64,000 nt of DNA from Caldalkalibacillus salinus (lineage in GTDB: Bacteria; Bacillota; Bacilli; Caldalkalibacillales; JCM-10596), in NCBI RefSeq assembly GCF_016745835.1, contig NZ_JAERVL010000001.1, positions 62,001-126,000 on the forward strand. Direction: 5' to 3'. How positions within the stretch are numbered: position 1 is the first letter of the stretch; every line of letters starts with the position of its first letter. A program made the position numbers and the translations under genes. A model generated the notes under the pieces. The model worked only from the letters and a program-made list of their open reading frames with translations, did not search any database and was not told where the DNA came from. Shown one piece after another: positions 24,913-33,780 of this stretch.

Positions 24913-25812
24913 ATGAAAGTAGGCTACATCGGTTTGGGCACAATGGGATTGCCAATGGTCAAGAACCTGCTACAAGCGGATATTGATACATGGGTGGTAA
25001 GCAGAAGCCGTCCCCCTATAGAGGAGGCGCTAAAATTAGGGGCAAAAGAGGCCAAAAGCCCTGCAGACCTCACATCACAGGTGGATGTTGTCATGACATG
25101 TCTACCAACCATAGAAAGTATTGAGGAGATATATTTTGGAGAGAACGGCATTATTCAAGCAGGTGTCCAGGATACCATTGTGCTTGAGCACAGTACAGTC
25201 TCACCACAGTTGAACGAAAAACAGCATCACGCTATCACTCAGAAAGGTGGTCTTTTTTTAGATGCGCCTTTAAGTGGAGGACCAATGGGAGCTGAGGCTG
25301 GTACCTTGACGATCATGTGCGGTGGTGATGAAAGCGCATTTGAGCGAGTGCGTCCGATACTAGACGTTGTAGGTCAAACGATAGCGCTTGTTGGACCGGT
25401 TGGGTCTGGAAGTGTCGTCAAGCTGATCAATAACATGTTAGTTGGCGTTCATACACAAGCCTTGTCTGAAGCCTTTGTCATGGGAGCCAAAGCGGGAATC
25501 GATCCTGCGATGATCCACAGGCTGATCAAAGTGAGTACCGGTCATTCACATATGATTGATCGCACCATTGACCTCATACAAGACCGTGATTTTGAGCAAC
25601 GCTTTATGGTTGACCTGCTACATAAGGACATGAAACTAGCGATCGATCTGGCCAATAACTTAGGGGTTGAAGCAGAACTGGGGGGCCGTACGGAACAAAT
25701 CATTCAAGACGTGTCCGATAAAGGGTACGGTAAACAAGATGTGGCGGCTATCATTCGAAGGGTAGAAGAGCAAGCCGGTGTCGAAGTAAAGCGCAAATCT
25801 GACTCAAACTAG
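24913..25812 (+). CDS. NAD(P)-dependent beta-hydroxyacid dehydrogenase (HIBADH family)
   Basis: This is a beta-hydroxyacid dehydrogenase of 299 residues related to 3-hydroxyisobutyrate dehydrogenase, tartronate semialdehyde reductase and succinic semialdehyde reductases. The Rossmann motif VGYIGLGTMGLPMVKNLLQ is at residues 3-21. The substrate-binding motif DAPLSGGPMGAEAGTLTIMC is near 118-137, and the catalytic Lys is in GSVVKLINNMLVG near 170. The C-terminal helical domain (FMVDLLHKDMKLAIDLA) is intact. The exact substrate is not determinable. GGGAGGGGAAG precedes the start. Confidence 0.88.
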   Translation: MKVGYIGLGTMGLPMVKNLLQADIDTWVVSRSRPPIEEALKLGAKEAKSPADLTSQVDVVMTCLPTIESIEEIYFGENGIIQAGVQDTIVLEHSTVSPQLNEKQHHAITQKGGLFLDAPLSGGPMGAEAGTLTIMCGGDESAFERVRPILDVVGQTIALVGPVGSGSVVKLINNMLVGVHTQALSEAFVMGAKAGIDPAMIHRLIKVSTGHSHMIDRTIDLIQDRDFEQRFMVDLLHKDMKLAIDLANNLGVEAELGGRTEQIIQDVSDKGYGKQDVAAIIRRVEEQAGVEVKRKSDSN

Positions 25813-25851
25813 TCAAATGAAGGGATAATATTAAAAAATGGTGGGTTAACG

Positions 25852-25899
25852 AAAAAGGAAGAAAGGCAGTCATTACGACGCCTTTTTCTTCCTTTTTTT
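25852..25899. terminator. Terminator overlapping the ylaF 3' end
   Basis: A purine-rich arm (AAAAAGGAAGAAAGGC, 25852-25867) pairs with GCCTTTTTCTTCCTTTTTTT (from about 25880). It terminates the dehydrogenase transcript and uses the lysine-rich 3' end of the convergent ylaF as one arm. Confidence 0.7.
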
Positions 25900-26052
25900 C
25901 TTTAACATGAAGCCCGTCCCCATCACACAAACGGAAGCGAGTAAAGCACCGATAAACCCTATGGCACTACGCTCAGCCACAGCGATTCCAGCTAATACAA
26001 AGCAGGTCACCGCTAAGATGGCGAATATAAGTGCAATCGTATTCCAATTCAT
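25873..26052 (-). CDS. ylaF: YlaF-like small membrane protein
   Basis: This 59-residue protein has two membrane segments, TIALIFAILAVTCFVLAGIA and GFIGALLASVCVMGTGFML, and a poly-basic tail KKKRKKKAS. Start ATG 26052 follows GGGGAG; longer frames upstream have no RBS. Its place beside and divergent from typA matches B. subtilis ylaF, which is a protein of unknown function. Confidence 0.75.
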   Translation of the reverse strand: MNWNTIALIFAILAVTCFVLAGIAVAERSAIGFIGALLASVCVMGTGFMLKKKRKKKAS

Positions 26053-26109
26053 CGTAAACTCCCCTTCTGTGTTGTAACAAAACTTTGTCACAGTTGCTAC
26101 TCTTCTAAA

Positions 26110-26125
26110 ACAAGTGTACACTTGT
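26110..26125. promoter_or_regulatory. 16-bp perfect palindrome in the ylaF-typA gap
   Basis: ACAAGTGTACACTTGT is self-complementary. It overlaps a possible typA promoter (TGTACA at 26115-26120, 16 bp, TACAAT at 26137-26142), so binding would repress typA. The core GT-G-TA-C-AC has the form of HutC-type GntR operators. No matching regulator gene is nearby. Confidence 0.55.
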
Positions 26126-26166
26126 GTAGGAATATCTACAATACAGGACGGGAGTAGAATAATTAG

Positions 26167-28005
26167 ATGAGTGAAAGACAGGACCTTAGAAATATTGCGA
26201 TTATCGCACACGTTGACCACGGAAAAACAACATTGGTTGACCAATTGTTAAAGCAGTCAGGAACCTTCAAAGAACATGAGCAACTGTCAGAAAGAATGAT
26301 GGATTCTAATGACCTTGAAAAAGAAAGAGGCATTACCATCCTAGCAAAAACCACCGCCATTAAGTACGATGATCATAGAATTAATATCCTGGATACACCT
26401 GGCCACGCAGATTTTAGTGGGGAGGTTGAGCGTATTTTGAAGATGGTCGATGGCGTGCTACTCGTTGTCGATGCTTTTGAGGGTTGTATGCCTCAAACAC
26501 GCTTTGTGCTAAAGAAAGCACTCGATCATAACCTTACCCCTATTGTGGTTCTAAACAAGATCGACAGAGAGAACGCTAGACCCCAGGAAGTGGTAGATGA
26601 AGTATTAGATTTATTTATAGATCTAGGTGCGGATGAGGATCAGCTGGAGTTCCCAGTGGTATACACTTCAGCGATTGCGGGCACGTCTAGTGACCAACCT
26701 GAGGAGCAACAGGAGAATATGGATGCGCTATTTTCTTCCATCCTCTCTCATATACCAGCTCCAGCCGTTGATACGGAACAACCCCTACAACTTCAGGTCA
26801 CTATGTTAGATTACAATGACTATCTTGGTCGTATTGGCGTGGGGCGTGTTCAGCGCGGACGTATTAAACTGAACCAGCCTATCGTCGTGATCACCCGTGA
26901 AGGTAAACAAAAATCCTTCCGTGTGACCAAGCTTTTCGGTTTCCTAGGGCTGAAAAGGGTGGAAATAGAAGAAGCTCAGGCGGGGGATATCGTGGCCGTT
27001 GCAGGCTTAGAGGACATTAACGTGGGTGAAACGGTATGTGACGCCGGTCATCCCGAACCTCTACCTCTCTTAAAAATAGACGAACCGACGTTACAGATGA
27101 CGTTCTTAGTGAACAATAGTCCCTTTGCTGGTCGTGATGGTAAACACGTGACCGCCCGTAAGCTAAGAGAACGCTTGTTTAAAGAACTTGAAACGGACGT
27201 CAGTTTACGTGTAGATGAAACTGATAGCCCAGAAGTGTTCACGGTTTCAGGGAGAGGGGAACTCCATCTGTCTATCTTAATCGAGAACATGAGACGTGAA
27301 GGATATGAGATACAAGTCTCCAAGCCAGAGGTCATTGTCAAAGAAATCGACGGAAAGAAAATGGAGCCATTTGAGCGTTTAATTATCGATGTCCCGGATG
27401 ACTATACCGGCAGTATCATGGAAACGTTGGGTACAAGAAAAGCGGAAATGCTGAACATGGTCAACAATGGATTCGGGCAAGTACGCCTCGAATTCCTGAT
27501 CCCGTCAAGAGGGTTGATCGGTTATCGCACCGAGTTTCTCACACAATCACGTGGATACGGCATCATGACGCATTCCTTTGACTCTTATCAACCTCTCGTC
27601 AAAGCGACGCTCGGAGGACGACGCTTCGGAGCGTTGATCGCTCACGAAACGGGGACGGCTAACACGTATGGGCTACTGAATGTTGAAGATCGTGGAACGA
27701 TGTTCATTTCACCAGGGACAGAGGTTTATGAAGGCATGATTGTCGGAGAGCATTCTAGAGATAATGACCTTGTCGTAAACGTCTGTAAGACGAAGGCCGC
27801 TAATAATATTCGTTCGGCAACGAAAGAAGAGACCGTTAAATTAAAAGCGCCTCGTCAACTCACTTTAGAAGAAGCATTAGAATTTTTAGGGGACGACGAG
27901 TATTGCGAAATCACACCAGACACGGTAAGATTACGCAAGAAGTTTCTCAATAAATCGGAACGTGAACGTCATGAAAAGAATCAGAAATTAGGACTTAAGT
28001 CCTAA
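26167..28005 (+). CDS. typA: Translational GTPase TypA/BipA
   Basis: This ribosome-binding GTPase of 612 residues is involved in 50S assembly at low temperature and stress responses. G-domain motifs are [10 protein letters not shown] (G1), RGITI (G2), DTPGH (G3), NKID (G4) and SAIAG (G5). They are followed by an EF-Tu-like beta barrel, EF-G domain III/V-like regions ([19 protein letters not shown]), and the TypA-specific C-terminal domain ([31 protein letters not shown]). Length fits the family. Expression may be set by the palindrome over its promoter. ylaH-like starts 17 nt downstream. Confidence 0.96.
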   Translation: MSERQDLRNIAIIAHVDHGKTTLVDQLLKQSGTFKEHEQLSERMMDSNDLEKERGITILAKTTAIKYDDHRINILDTPGHADFSGEVERILKMVDGVLLVVDAFEGCMPQTRFVLKKALDHNLTPIVVLNKIDRENARPQEVVDEVLDLFIDLGADEDQLEFPVVYTSAIAGTSSDQPEEQQENMDALFSSILSHIPAPAVDTEQPLQLQVTMLDYNDYLGRIGVGRVQRGRIKLNQPIVVITREGKQKSFRVTKLFGFLGLKRVEIEEAQAGDIVAVAGLEDINVGETVCDAGHPEPLPLLKIDEPTLQMTFLVNNSPFAGRDGKHVTARKLRERLFKELETDVSLRVDETDSPEVFTVSGRGELHLSILIENMRREGYEIQVSKPEVIVKEIDGKKMEPFERLIIDVPDDYTGSIMETLGTRKAEMLNMVNNGFGQVRLEFLIPSRGLIGYRTEFLTQSRGYGIMTHSFDSYQPLVKATLGGRRFGALIAHETGTANTYGLLNVEDRGTMFISPGTEVYEGMIVGEHSRDNDLVVNVCKTKAANNIRSATKEETVKLKAPRQLTLEEALEFLGDDEYCEITPDTVRLRKKFLNKSERERHEKNQKLGLKS

Positions 28006-28022
28006 GGTTTGGAGGGGAGCGT

Positions 28023-28295
28023 ATGATAACCGATCGGTTATTTGTAGACGGAGAGTTGACCTTTGGGGCCTTTCTTATTCTGTATCTTATAACGGCAGTA
28101 TTGCTTGGCCTTGTCTACAAGCTTGGCTTTGAACGAAGACTTCCCGTCCTCAAGGCTTTCATTGTCTATGTTGTCCTAGCCATCGGTGCCTTACCATTAG
28201 CGTTTTTAGGCATTGCCTTGCCCTTTATTGAAGCGTTAATCATTGCTGTTGCGATGTTAGCCATCGTAAGGTTCAGGATGAAAAAGGCGTCGTAG
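28023..28295 (+). CDS. ylaH: YlaH-like membrane protein
   Basis: This 90-residue protein has three hydrophobic segments (FGAFLILYLITAVLLGLVYK, AFIVYVVLAIGALPLAFLGI, ALPFIEALIIAVAMLAIVRF) and a basic C-terminus. The arrangement typA-ylaH with a 17-nt gap and a GGAGGGG site equals that of B. subtilis. The function of the family is unknown. Confidence 0.8.
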   Translation: MITDRLFVDGELTFGAFLILYLITAVLLGLVYKLGFERRLPVLKAFIVYVVLAIGALPLAFLGIALPFIEALIIAVAMLAIVRFRMKKAS

Positions 28296-28336
28296 TTTAT
28301 TACTTTACTGACTGCCTTTAGTAGGGGGTTGTTAAC

Positions 28337-28618
28337 ATGAAGCTAGATGATGCCATATTTAACTGGTTACAAATTAGACATGTGGCTGAGATGAAACCGG
28401 ATGATGAAGCGGCTCAAGATACGTACGAATTCTTCACAACCATCTTAGAAGAAGATCATCACCTGACAGATATTGAGGTCAAGCTTGAAGACAACATGCA
28501 TATTGTGTCTTTTGTTAAGGATGAGCAAGAACGTAGCAAAACATATCCCAGTGAGTTTGTGCATCAATTGTATCACGATTTAGAAAATATGCATGACCAG
28601 AACCAGACAGGCTGTTAG
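28337..28618 (+). CDS. Conserved-looking acidic small protein, function unknown
   Basis: This 93-residue soluble, acidic protein (MKLDDAIFNWLQIRHVAEMK at the start) has a mixed alpha/beta pattern that could form a small single domain. I do not recognise the family. It follows ylaH by 41 nt with GTAGGGGG as RBS. It may therefore be the last gene of a typA-ylaH unit, which is closed by a strong terminator. Confidence 0.7.
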   Translation: MKLDDAIFNWLQIRHVAEMKPDDEAAQDTYEFFTTILEEDHHLTDIEVKLEDNMHIVSFVKDEQERSKTYPSEFVHQLYHDLENMHDQNQTGC

Positions 28619-28636
28619 AAAGACAGGTAGCATAAG

Positions 28637-28670
28637 AAAAAGTGTAGTCCTCAGGTGGACTACACTTTTT
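28637..28670. terminator. Bidirectional terminator
   Basis: A perfect 14-bp stem (AAAAAGTGTAGTCC, GGACTACACTTTTT) with a six-base loop lies between convergent genes. Confidence 0.88.
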
Positions 28671-28744
28671 TAGATAAAAAATTAATAACGGTAGGACAGA
28701 TCATGGCTTAATGGTCGCTATAAATGTTTCATTGCGTTACACAT

Positions 28745-28948
28745 TTATAACCAACCGTCATCCTCTTTTGAATGCACCGGTTCGGTCAGTTTGCCTTCTC
28801 TTTTTCTTTTTTCAGTCTTTTCAGTAATTCTAGCGTGACAGGTCTGACACACGTAAGTTGATAAAGGGTGGTTTCTTAGACGTTTTCCTAATAACGAATC
28901 TGCATCAATGCGTTCAATCGTATCGCAAATTACACACTGTATCTTCAT
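28745..28948 (-). CDS. ylaI: YlaI-like zinc-finger protein
   Basis: This 67-residue protein has two CxxC pairs (CVIC at the N-terminus and CQTC in the middle), forming a likely four-cysteine zinc site. It ends in a charged tail (ARITEKTEKRKREGKLTEPV). It matches B. subtilis YlaI in size, motif and neighbourhood; function unknown. Terminator-proximal and transcribed alone. Confidence 0.8.
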   Translation of the reverse strand: MKIQCVICDTIERIDADSLLGKRLRNHPLSTYVCQTCHARITEKTEKRKREGKLTEPVHSKEDDGWL

Positions 28949-29082
28949 ATTTGTGCCTCCTATATCACTAGTATAGCATGGATTGATACAGCTTCATACG
29001 TGTACATAGCGAACACGGGGTCTGATTGACACTTTTTTTATTAGGAATTAAACTGTGTTATAGACCAAGGGAGTGCTAAAAG

Positions 29083-30171
29083 ATGTCAAATTTTAATGAA
29101 GTCAGTCGTAGTAAGAGTCACGACCTCAAGAAAAGACGAAGAAAAAAATCAATCATTGGCATGATGATTTGGATGACGGTCTTTTTTATGCTAGGGACGA
29201 TCACTGTCTTTGGCTATACTTACTGGAAAGTGGATCAAGCGTTCCATAAAGTGAGTAAACAGGATAAAGTAAGTGCAGCCACACAAGATGACACACCGCC
29301 ATCAGCTTCAGAAGATGATAAAAAGGATGGTAAACTTCAGGAGGAAGAGGATCAGATTAAGCCACTCGCTGTGGCCATTATTGGCACAGATCGACGAACA
29401 GGATCTGGTGGAACACTCAACACAGACGTCCTCATGGTTGCTCTGATTGACCGAGAAACGCCTTCAGTCTCCATTTTGTCCATTCCGAGAGACACTAAAG
29501 TTCAAATACCGGGTCATTCAGGTTATATAAAAGCGAATGCGGTATTTGCACGAGGCGAAGCGGAAGGGAATCGTCAGAAGTTTGCCGGAGAAGAGCCCAC
29601 GACCTCTGGAACACAATTGGTCAAGGAAACATTAAGTGAATACTTAGAGATACCAGTAGATTACCATGTACATATCGGCTTTCAAGGCTTCGTCGATGTC
29701 GTGGATGCTGTTGGTGGGGTCGAAGTGGATGTATCCCGTAGCATGAAGTATCACGATCCAGAAGATGGAACGCAGATTGACATTCCAAGGGGTGTGCAGG
29801 TGCTTAATGGTTATCACGCGTTAGGTTATATCCGTCATCGCCTGGATGATCGTGGAGAAGCATACTACTCTAGTGATTTTGAACGTAACGAACGCCAGCA
29901 TGAAGTGATCCGCGAGATAACAGACCGTTTAACCACCGTTGAGGGTCTATCTAAGATGGATCAAGTGTTGGATGCTGTTGTACAAAATGTATCTACAAAT
30001 TTCACGCCTGATGAGATGAAAGAGCTCATATGGGACTTAAAGTCTCTGTCACCTTCAGATTTAGAATCGATAGAAAATGACGCTTATTGGGATTCATCAC
30101 AAGGATATACCATAATACCTGACGAACGTATAGAAGAGATAAAAAAACAATTCCAAGATAAATTTGAATAA
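29083..30171 (+). CDS. LytR-CpsA-Psr (LCP) family cell-wall glycopolymer ligase
   Basis: This is a membrane-anchored enzyme of 362 residues that attaches teichoic acids or other glycopolymers to peptidoglycan. A basic N-terminus (KKRRRKKS) precedes one transmembrane helix (MMIWMTVFFMLGTITVFGY). The extracytoplasmic LCP domain then shows AIIGTDRRTG, LNTDVLMVALID, SILSIPRDTKVQIPG, FVDVVDAVGGVEVDV and GYHALGYIRHR, including the conserved Arg and Asp residues for pyrophosphate and Mg. It overlaps no neighbour and may share a transcript with the FMN-binding protein gene 5 nt downstream. Confidence 0.92.
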   Translation: MSNFNEVSRSKSHDLKKRRRKKSIIGMMIWMTVFFMLGTITVFGYTYWKVDQAFHKVSKQDKVSAATQDDTPPSASEDDKKDGKLQEEEDQIKPLAVAIIGTDRRTGSGGTLNTDVLMVALIDRETPSVSILSIPRDTKVQIPGHSGYIKANAVFARGEAEGNRQKFAGEEPTTSGTQLVKETLSEYLEIPVDYHVHIGFQGFVDVVDAVGGVEVDVSRSMKYHDPEDGTQIDIPRGVQVLNGYHALGYIRHRLDDRGEAYYSSDFERNERQHEVIREITDRLTTVEGLSKMDQVLDAVVQNVSTNFTPDEMKELIWDLKSLSPSDLESIENDAYWDSSQGYTIIPDERIEEIKKQFQDKFE

Positions 30172-30176
30172 AAGGA

Positions 30177-30638
30177 GTGAGTGTCATGGCACAGACAGTT
30201 GAAACACAACTTACGGAGGAATTACATGCTTTATTACAAAAAGAGCGCTTTGTCACTTTAGCGACCGTGGACAAAGAAACTGGTGCACCTAATGTCAGCG
30301 CAATCTCTTGGGTTTATGCTCCTGATCGTCAAGTCGTGCGCTTTGCGGTAGACAATCGTTCCCGTATCATCGAAAATATCGCAAAGAATAGTAGTGTCGT
30401 TCTTAATGTCATTGGTGCAGGCTCTTGCTACGCTATAGCGGGCAAAGCGAATGTAGCCGTTGAGAAATTGGATGATGTGCCATTAAAGTTAGCAAGAGTA
30501 GACATTGATGTGACCGAAGTGCGTGATGTCATGTTTTACGGTTCAAAAATTTCCGTTGAACCAGAATATGAGAAAACGTATGATGAAGAAGCAGCCGCTA
30601 AACTGGATCGACAGGTGCTTGAAGCTCTTAAGGCTTAA
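30177..30638 (+). CDS. Pyridoxamine 5'-phosphate oxidase-like FMN-binding protein
   Basis: This 153-residue split-barrel protein of the PNPOx-like family carries ALLQKERFVTLATVDKETGA (barrel strand 1), VRFAVDNRSRIIENIAKNSS (FMN phosphate-binding region) and VLNVIGAGSCYAIAGKANVA. Relatives reduce or bind F420, FMN or haem; this small type is probably a flavin-binding stress protein. No reaction can be assigned. It starts 5 nt after the LCP gene with AAAGGAGTGAG as RBS, so the two are co-transcribed. A terminator follows. Confidence 0.8.
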   Translation: MSVMAQTVETQLTEELHALLQKERFVTLATVDKETGAPNVSAISWVYAPDRQVVRFAVDNRSRIIENIAKNSSVVLNVIGAGSCYAIAGKANVAVEKLDDVPLKLARVDIDVTEVRDVMFYGSKISVEPEYEKTYDEEAAAKLDRQVLEALKA

Positions 30639-30741
30639 GTGAAAGTGGCCCTGCGAAATTGATGTTATTTAGGAGTAGTAGGGATTTTATAAAGGGAAAA
30701 TGCATATTGAAATGCACCTTGAAAACTAAAGGATGAGTAAA

Positions 30742-30772
30742 AAAACACCGTGAATGGCGCTCACGGTGTTTT
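30742..30772. terminator. Bidirectional terminator
   Basis: A perfect 12-bp stem (AAAACACCGTGA, TCACGGTGTTTT) with a seven-base loop lies between convergent genes. Confidence 0.87.
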
Positions 30773-30776
30773 ATTG

Positions 30777-31604
30777 TTATCTGTTGTTATTTTGATTTTC
30801 TTTTTGTTTTTGGTTTCCTTGTGCTGGTGTTTGTTTTTGACCTCCATCAGGCTTTTCAACCTGTCTAGGTAGCTGCGGCATGAGACGTCCGACGATCCCT
30901 GCTAATTCATCCATCACACCTGCTAAAGGTCTCCCGTTACGGATTTCCTCACCCATTTCTTGCAATCTGTAATAAGTATCCACATCAGCGGTGACAACAG
31001 CGTAAGCGCCTCGTGGATCGGCCTTAAGAGCCTCAGCCACCGAGTATTTAATCGACCCGACTTTAGAACGGTCAAGTTCCGCATCTACATCAATACCCAC
31101 TACCGCGTAGCGTCCAACGACAACAGCTGTGGCGTCATTAACTTGATCCACCTGTGTGGCTAAGTCAGCGAGGCGATCAGCAATTTCTTGGGCACGAGCC
31201 GATTGGTTAGGGGATTGCGGCGCACGCATATTGTTATTATCCTGTTGTCCCTGTTGTTGCCCCTTCGCTTGATTTTGTTGTTGTTGTCCATTTTGCTGTC
31301 CTTGCTGATTGCGGTCAGCGTTCCCCATGTTGTTCGTTTGCCCATCTTGTCCTCCCATAGGTGCTCTTCTAGAGCCGTGGGGAAGGGCTTGATCATAAGA
31401 ATATATGCCTTCTAAGTCCCGATCTCGGGATCTCATTTGCCCAGACTGTCTCCCGTCATACGTCTCACTCTCAAACTGAGGGTTTTGATCATAAGATGTA
31501 GGAGGGTGGTTTTGATAAGGCTGTGTTTGAGATTGTGGATTACAAGCGGTTAGCACTGCTATGCCAAGTAAAACCATCAGCAGACGGAAACGGGTTTTCT
31601 TCAT
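30777..31604 (-). CDS. ylaJ: YhcN/YlaJ family sporulation lipoprotein
   Basis: This is a predicted spore-associated lipoprotein of 275 residues. The signal peptide RLLMVLLGIAVLTACN contains the lipobox LTAC. A long Q/N-rich low-complexity region (about residues 90-135) is followed by the YhcN/YlaJ domain (AQEIADRLADLATQVDQVND, then ATAVVVGRYAVVGIDVD and YAVVTADVDTYYRL). A second Q/K/N-rich tail closes the protein. Such proteins localise to the forespore membrane and influence germination in Bacillus. It sits divergent from phoH/ylaK, as in B. subtilis. Confidence 0.88.
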   Translation of the reverse strand: MKKTRFRLLMVLLGIAVLTACNPQSQTQPYQNHPPTSYDQNPQFESETYDGRQSGQMRSRDRDLEGIYSYDQALPHGSRRAPMGGQDGQTNNMGNADRNQQGQQNGQQQQNQAKGQQQGQQDNNNMRAPQSPNQSARAQEIADRLADLATQVDQVNDATAVVVGRYAVVGIDVDAELDRSKVGSIKYSVAEALKADPRGAYAVVTADVDTYYRLQEMGEEIRNGRPLAGVMDELAGIVGRLMPQLPRQVEKPDGGQKQTPAQGNQKQKENQNNNR

Positions 31605-31767
31605 CGGTAATCCATCCTTTCTATGTTGTACAAACTTTTGAAGATTACCTATAGTTTATCCGTCTAACTTAAATCCATAAGTCATACAATGAAAAATAAC
31701 AAGAACCGCATCTTATAAATTATTCCAGTAAGGCATCAATTTTCTTCAACCAAAGGGAGGCGGAAAT

Positions 31768-33102
31768 TTGAAAAAGATCTACGTATTGGACACGAATGTG
31801 CTCTTGCAGGACCCTCGGTCAGTTTTGTCATTTGAGGAAAACGAAGTTGTCATTCCAGCAGTTGTACTAGAAGAAGTCGATTCCAAAAAAAGATACACTG
31901 ATGAAATTGGGCGAAATGCAAGGTATATGTCCCGTTTGCTTGATAAATATAGGCAAAAGGGTAAACTACATGAAGGAGTAGATCTTGAAAACGGAGGAAC
32001 ACTCCGTGTGGAATTAAATCATCGTTCATTTCAAAGGCTACGTGATACCCTCATAGAGAAAACCAATGATAATCGTATCATTGCTGTCGCATTAAACTTG
32101 AAAGAAGAACAGGATGTCAAACCGCAAGGGGGCAGGCCTGTAACGCTTGTTAGTAAGGACGCATTAGTACGGGTGAAGGCAGAAGTATTCGGTTTGCACG
32201 CCGAGGATTTTTTATCTGATCAGGTGGTGCAATACTCAAAGATTTATCCGGGTAGTCAGGAATTGAAGACAAAAAGAGAGGTCATTAATCAGTTATACTC
32301 TGATCAAAAAATAGAAATAAAGCACGTGGCGCAGCATGAGCGCTTGAATCCCCATCAATTTATTATATTTAAAGATGAAATGGGCTCCTCTGCTTCAGCG
32401 ATTGGGAGAGTGAGTGCAGATCAACAATCTGTTACACTGCTACACCAAGAAGAGCACGTCTGGGGAGTTAAACCGCGAAATGCCCAACAAAAAATGGCCC
32501 TAGAATTGTTACTCAATGATGACATCCCTTTAGTGACAATGACTGGTAAAGCAGGTACAGGTAAGACGCTGTTATCCTTAGCGGCTGGATTATATAAGAT
32601 CGAAGATGAACATCGTTACCAGAAGTTGTTAGTCGCCAGGCCCGTTGTTCCTATGGGCAAAGATATTGGCTTTTTACCTGGGGAAAAAGAAGAAAAATTA
32701 AGGCCCTGGATGCAACCCATATACGATAACTTAGAGTTTCTATTTCACGCCAAAAAACCGGGTGAACTTGACCGTATTTTAGCAGGAATGAATCGAACTA
32801 TTCAGGTCGAAGCGCTGACTTATATAAGAGGCCGTAGCATTCCCGAACAATTTATCATCATTGATGAAGCACAGAATCTGACTAAGCATGAAGTAAAAAC
32901 GATTATTACAAGAGTAGGTGAAGGGAGTAAGATTGTACTCATGGGCGACCCGGAGCAGATAGATCACCCCTATTTAGATGAGTCTAACAACGGTTTAACC
33001 TACGTGGTCGAAAAATTTAAAAGCTATGCCGTCAGTGGTCATATAAAGTTAGAAAAAGGTGAACGCTCTTCCCTCGCTAAACTTGCTGCACAAATTTTAT
33101 AA
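31768..33102 (+). CDS. ylaK: PhoH-family PIN-ATPase (YlaK / PhoH2)
   Basis: This 444-residue fusion joins an N-terminal PIN ribonuclease domain (VLDTNVLLQDP, EVDSKKRY, NDNRIIAVAL, LVSKDALVRVKA) to a C-terminal PhoH ATPase/helicase domain. The ATPase has Walker A TGKAGTGKT near residue 265 and Walker B FIIIDEAQNLT near 365. PhoH2 proteins are RNA-unwinding ribonucleases in other bacteria. The start is TTG after GGGAGGCGG. The gene is conserved at this position in the yla cluster. Confidence 0.92.
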   Translation: MKKIYVLDTNVLLQDPRSVLSFEENEVVIPAVVLEEVDSKKRYTDEIGRNARYMSRLLDKYRQKGKLHEGVDLENGGTLRVELNHRSFQRLRDTLIEKTNDNRIIAVALNLKEEQDVKPQGGRPVTLVSKDALVRVKAEVFGLHAEDFLSDQVVQYSKIYPGSQELKTKREVINQLYSDQKIEIKHVAQHERLNPHQFIIFKDEMGSSASAIGRVSADQQSVTLLHQEEHVWGVKPRNAQQKMALELLLNDDIPLVTMTGKAGTGKTLLSLAAGLYKIEDEHRYQKLLVARPVVPMGKDIGFLPGEKEEKLRPWMQPIYDNLEFLFHAKKPGELDRILAGMNRTIQVEALTYIRGRSIPEQFIIIDEAQNLTKHEVKTIITRVGEGSKIVLMGDPEQIDHPYLDESNNGLTYVVEKFKSYAVSGHIKLEKGERSSLAKLAAQIL

Positions 33103-33144
33103 CGGTAAAATACAGACAAAGACAATAACAGAGGTGGTAATAAG

Positions 33145-33777
33145 ATGAACCTATGGATGGAACCTTTAGGGCCTTTACAAACAAACGGTTATGTACTCTC
33201 TAATGATCAAAAACAAGGAATCATTATTGACCCTGGGATGAACCCTGAAGCGATGGTAGAGCACGTTCAAGATTTGGATATCAAAGCCATTCTCCTTACG
33301 CACGCCCATTTTGATCATATTGCGGGTTTAGAACACGTTCGCCAGCAAACTGGCGCGCCAGTGTATATTCATAATCTTGAACAGAAATGGTTAACAGATC
33401 CTGACCTGAATGGGTCCAGTCGGTGGAGTATGGTCACTGAGCCCGTTATCTGCCAGCCAAGAGACCAAGGTCTAGAGGATGGGCAAGCATTGACGATCGC
33501 AGGTATCGATATGAAGGTGATGCACACACCTGGACATTCTCCTGGTAGTGTCTCCTTCTACATAGAACAAGAAAATCTCGTCATTGCAGGAGATACGCTA
33601 TTCTCTGGTTCTATCGGCAGAACGGACTTGCCTGGTGGGGACCATGTCAAACTTTTAAATAGTATTAGAGCGTATATCTTAACGTTACCTGAAGAAACGA
33701 TCGTCTACCCGGGGCATGGTCCACAGACGACGGTGGGACAAGAAAAAGCAATGAATCCATTCTTGAATGAGCGTTAG
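33145..33777 (+). CDS. yqgX: YqgX-like MBL-fold hydrolase (glyoxalase II-like)
   Basis: This is a metallo-beta-lactamase-fold hydrolase of 210 residues. Metal ligands are seen in LTHAHFDHIAG near residues 52-62, MHTPGHSPGS, IAGDTLFSGSIGRTD and YPGHGPQT. Proteins of this size are typically hydroxyacylglutathione-hydrolase-like thioesterases; in Bacillus, which lacks glutathione, a bacillithiol thioester is possible, by inference. GAGGTGG precedes ATG. It lies three bases before the MidA-type methyltransferase gene and is probably co-translated with it. Confidence 0.9.
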   Translation: MNLWMEPLGPLQTNGYVLSNDQKQGIIIDPGMNPEAMVEHVQDLDIKAILLTHAHFDHIAGLEHVRQQTGAPVYIHNLEQKWLTDPDLNGSSRWSMVTEPVICQPRDQGLEDGQALTIAGIDMKVMHTPGHSPGSVSFYIEQENLVIAGDTLFSGSIGRTDLPGGDHVKLLNSIRAYILTLPEETIVYPGHGPQTTVGQEKAMNPFLNER

Positions 33778-33780
33778 GCG

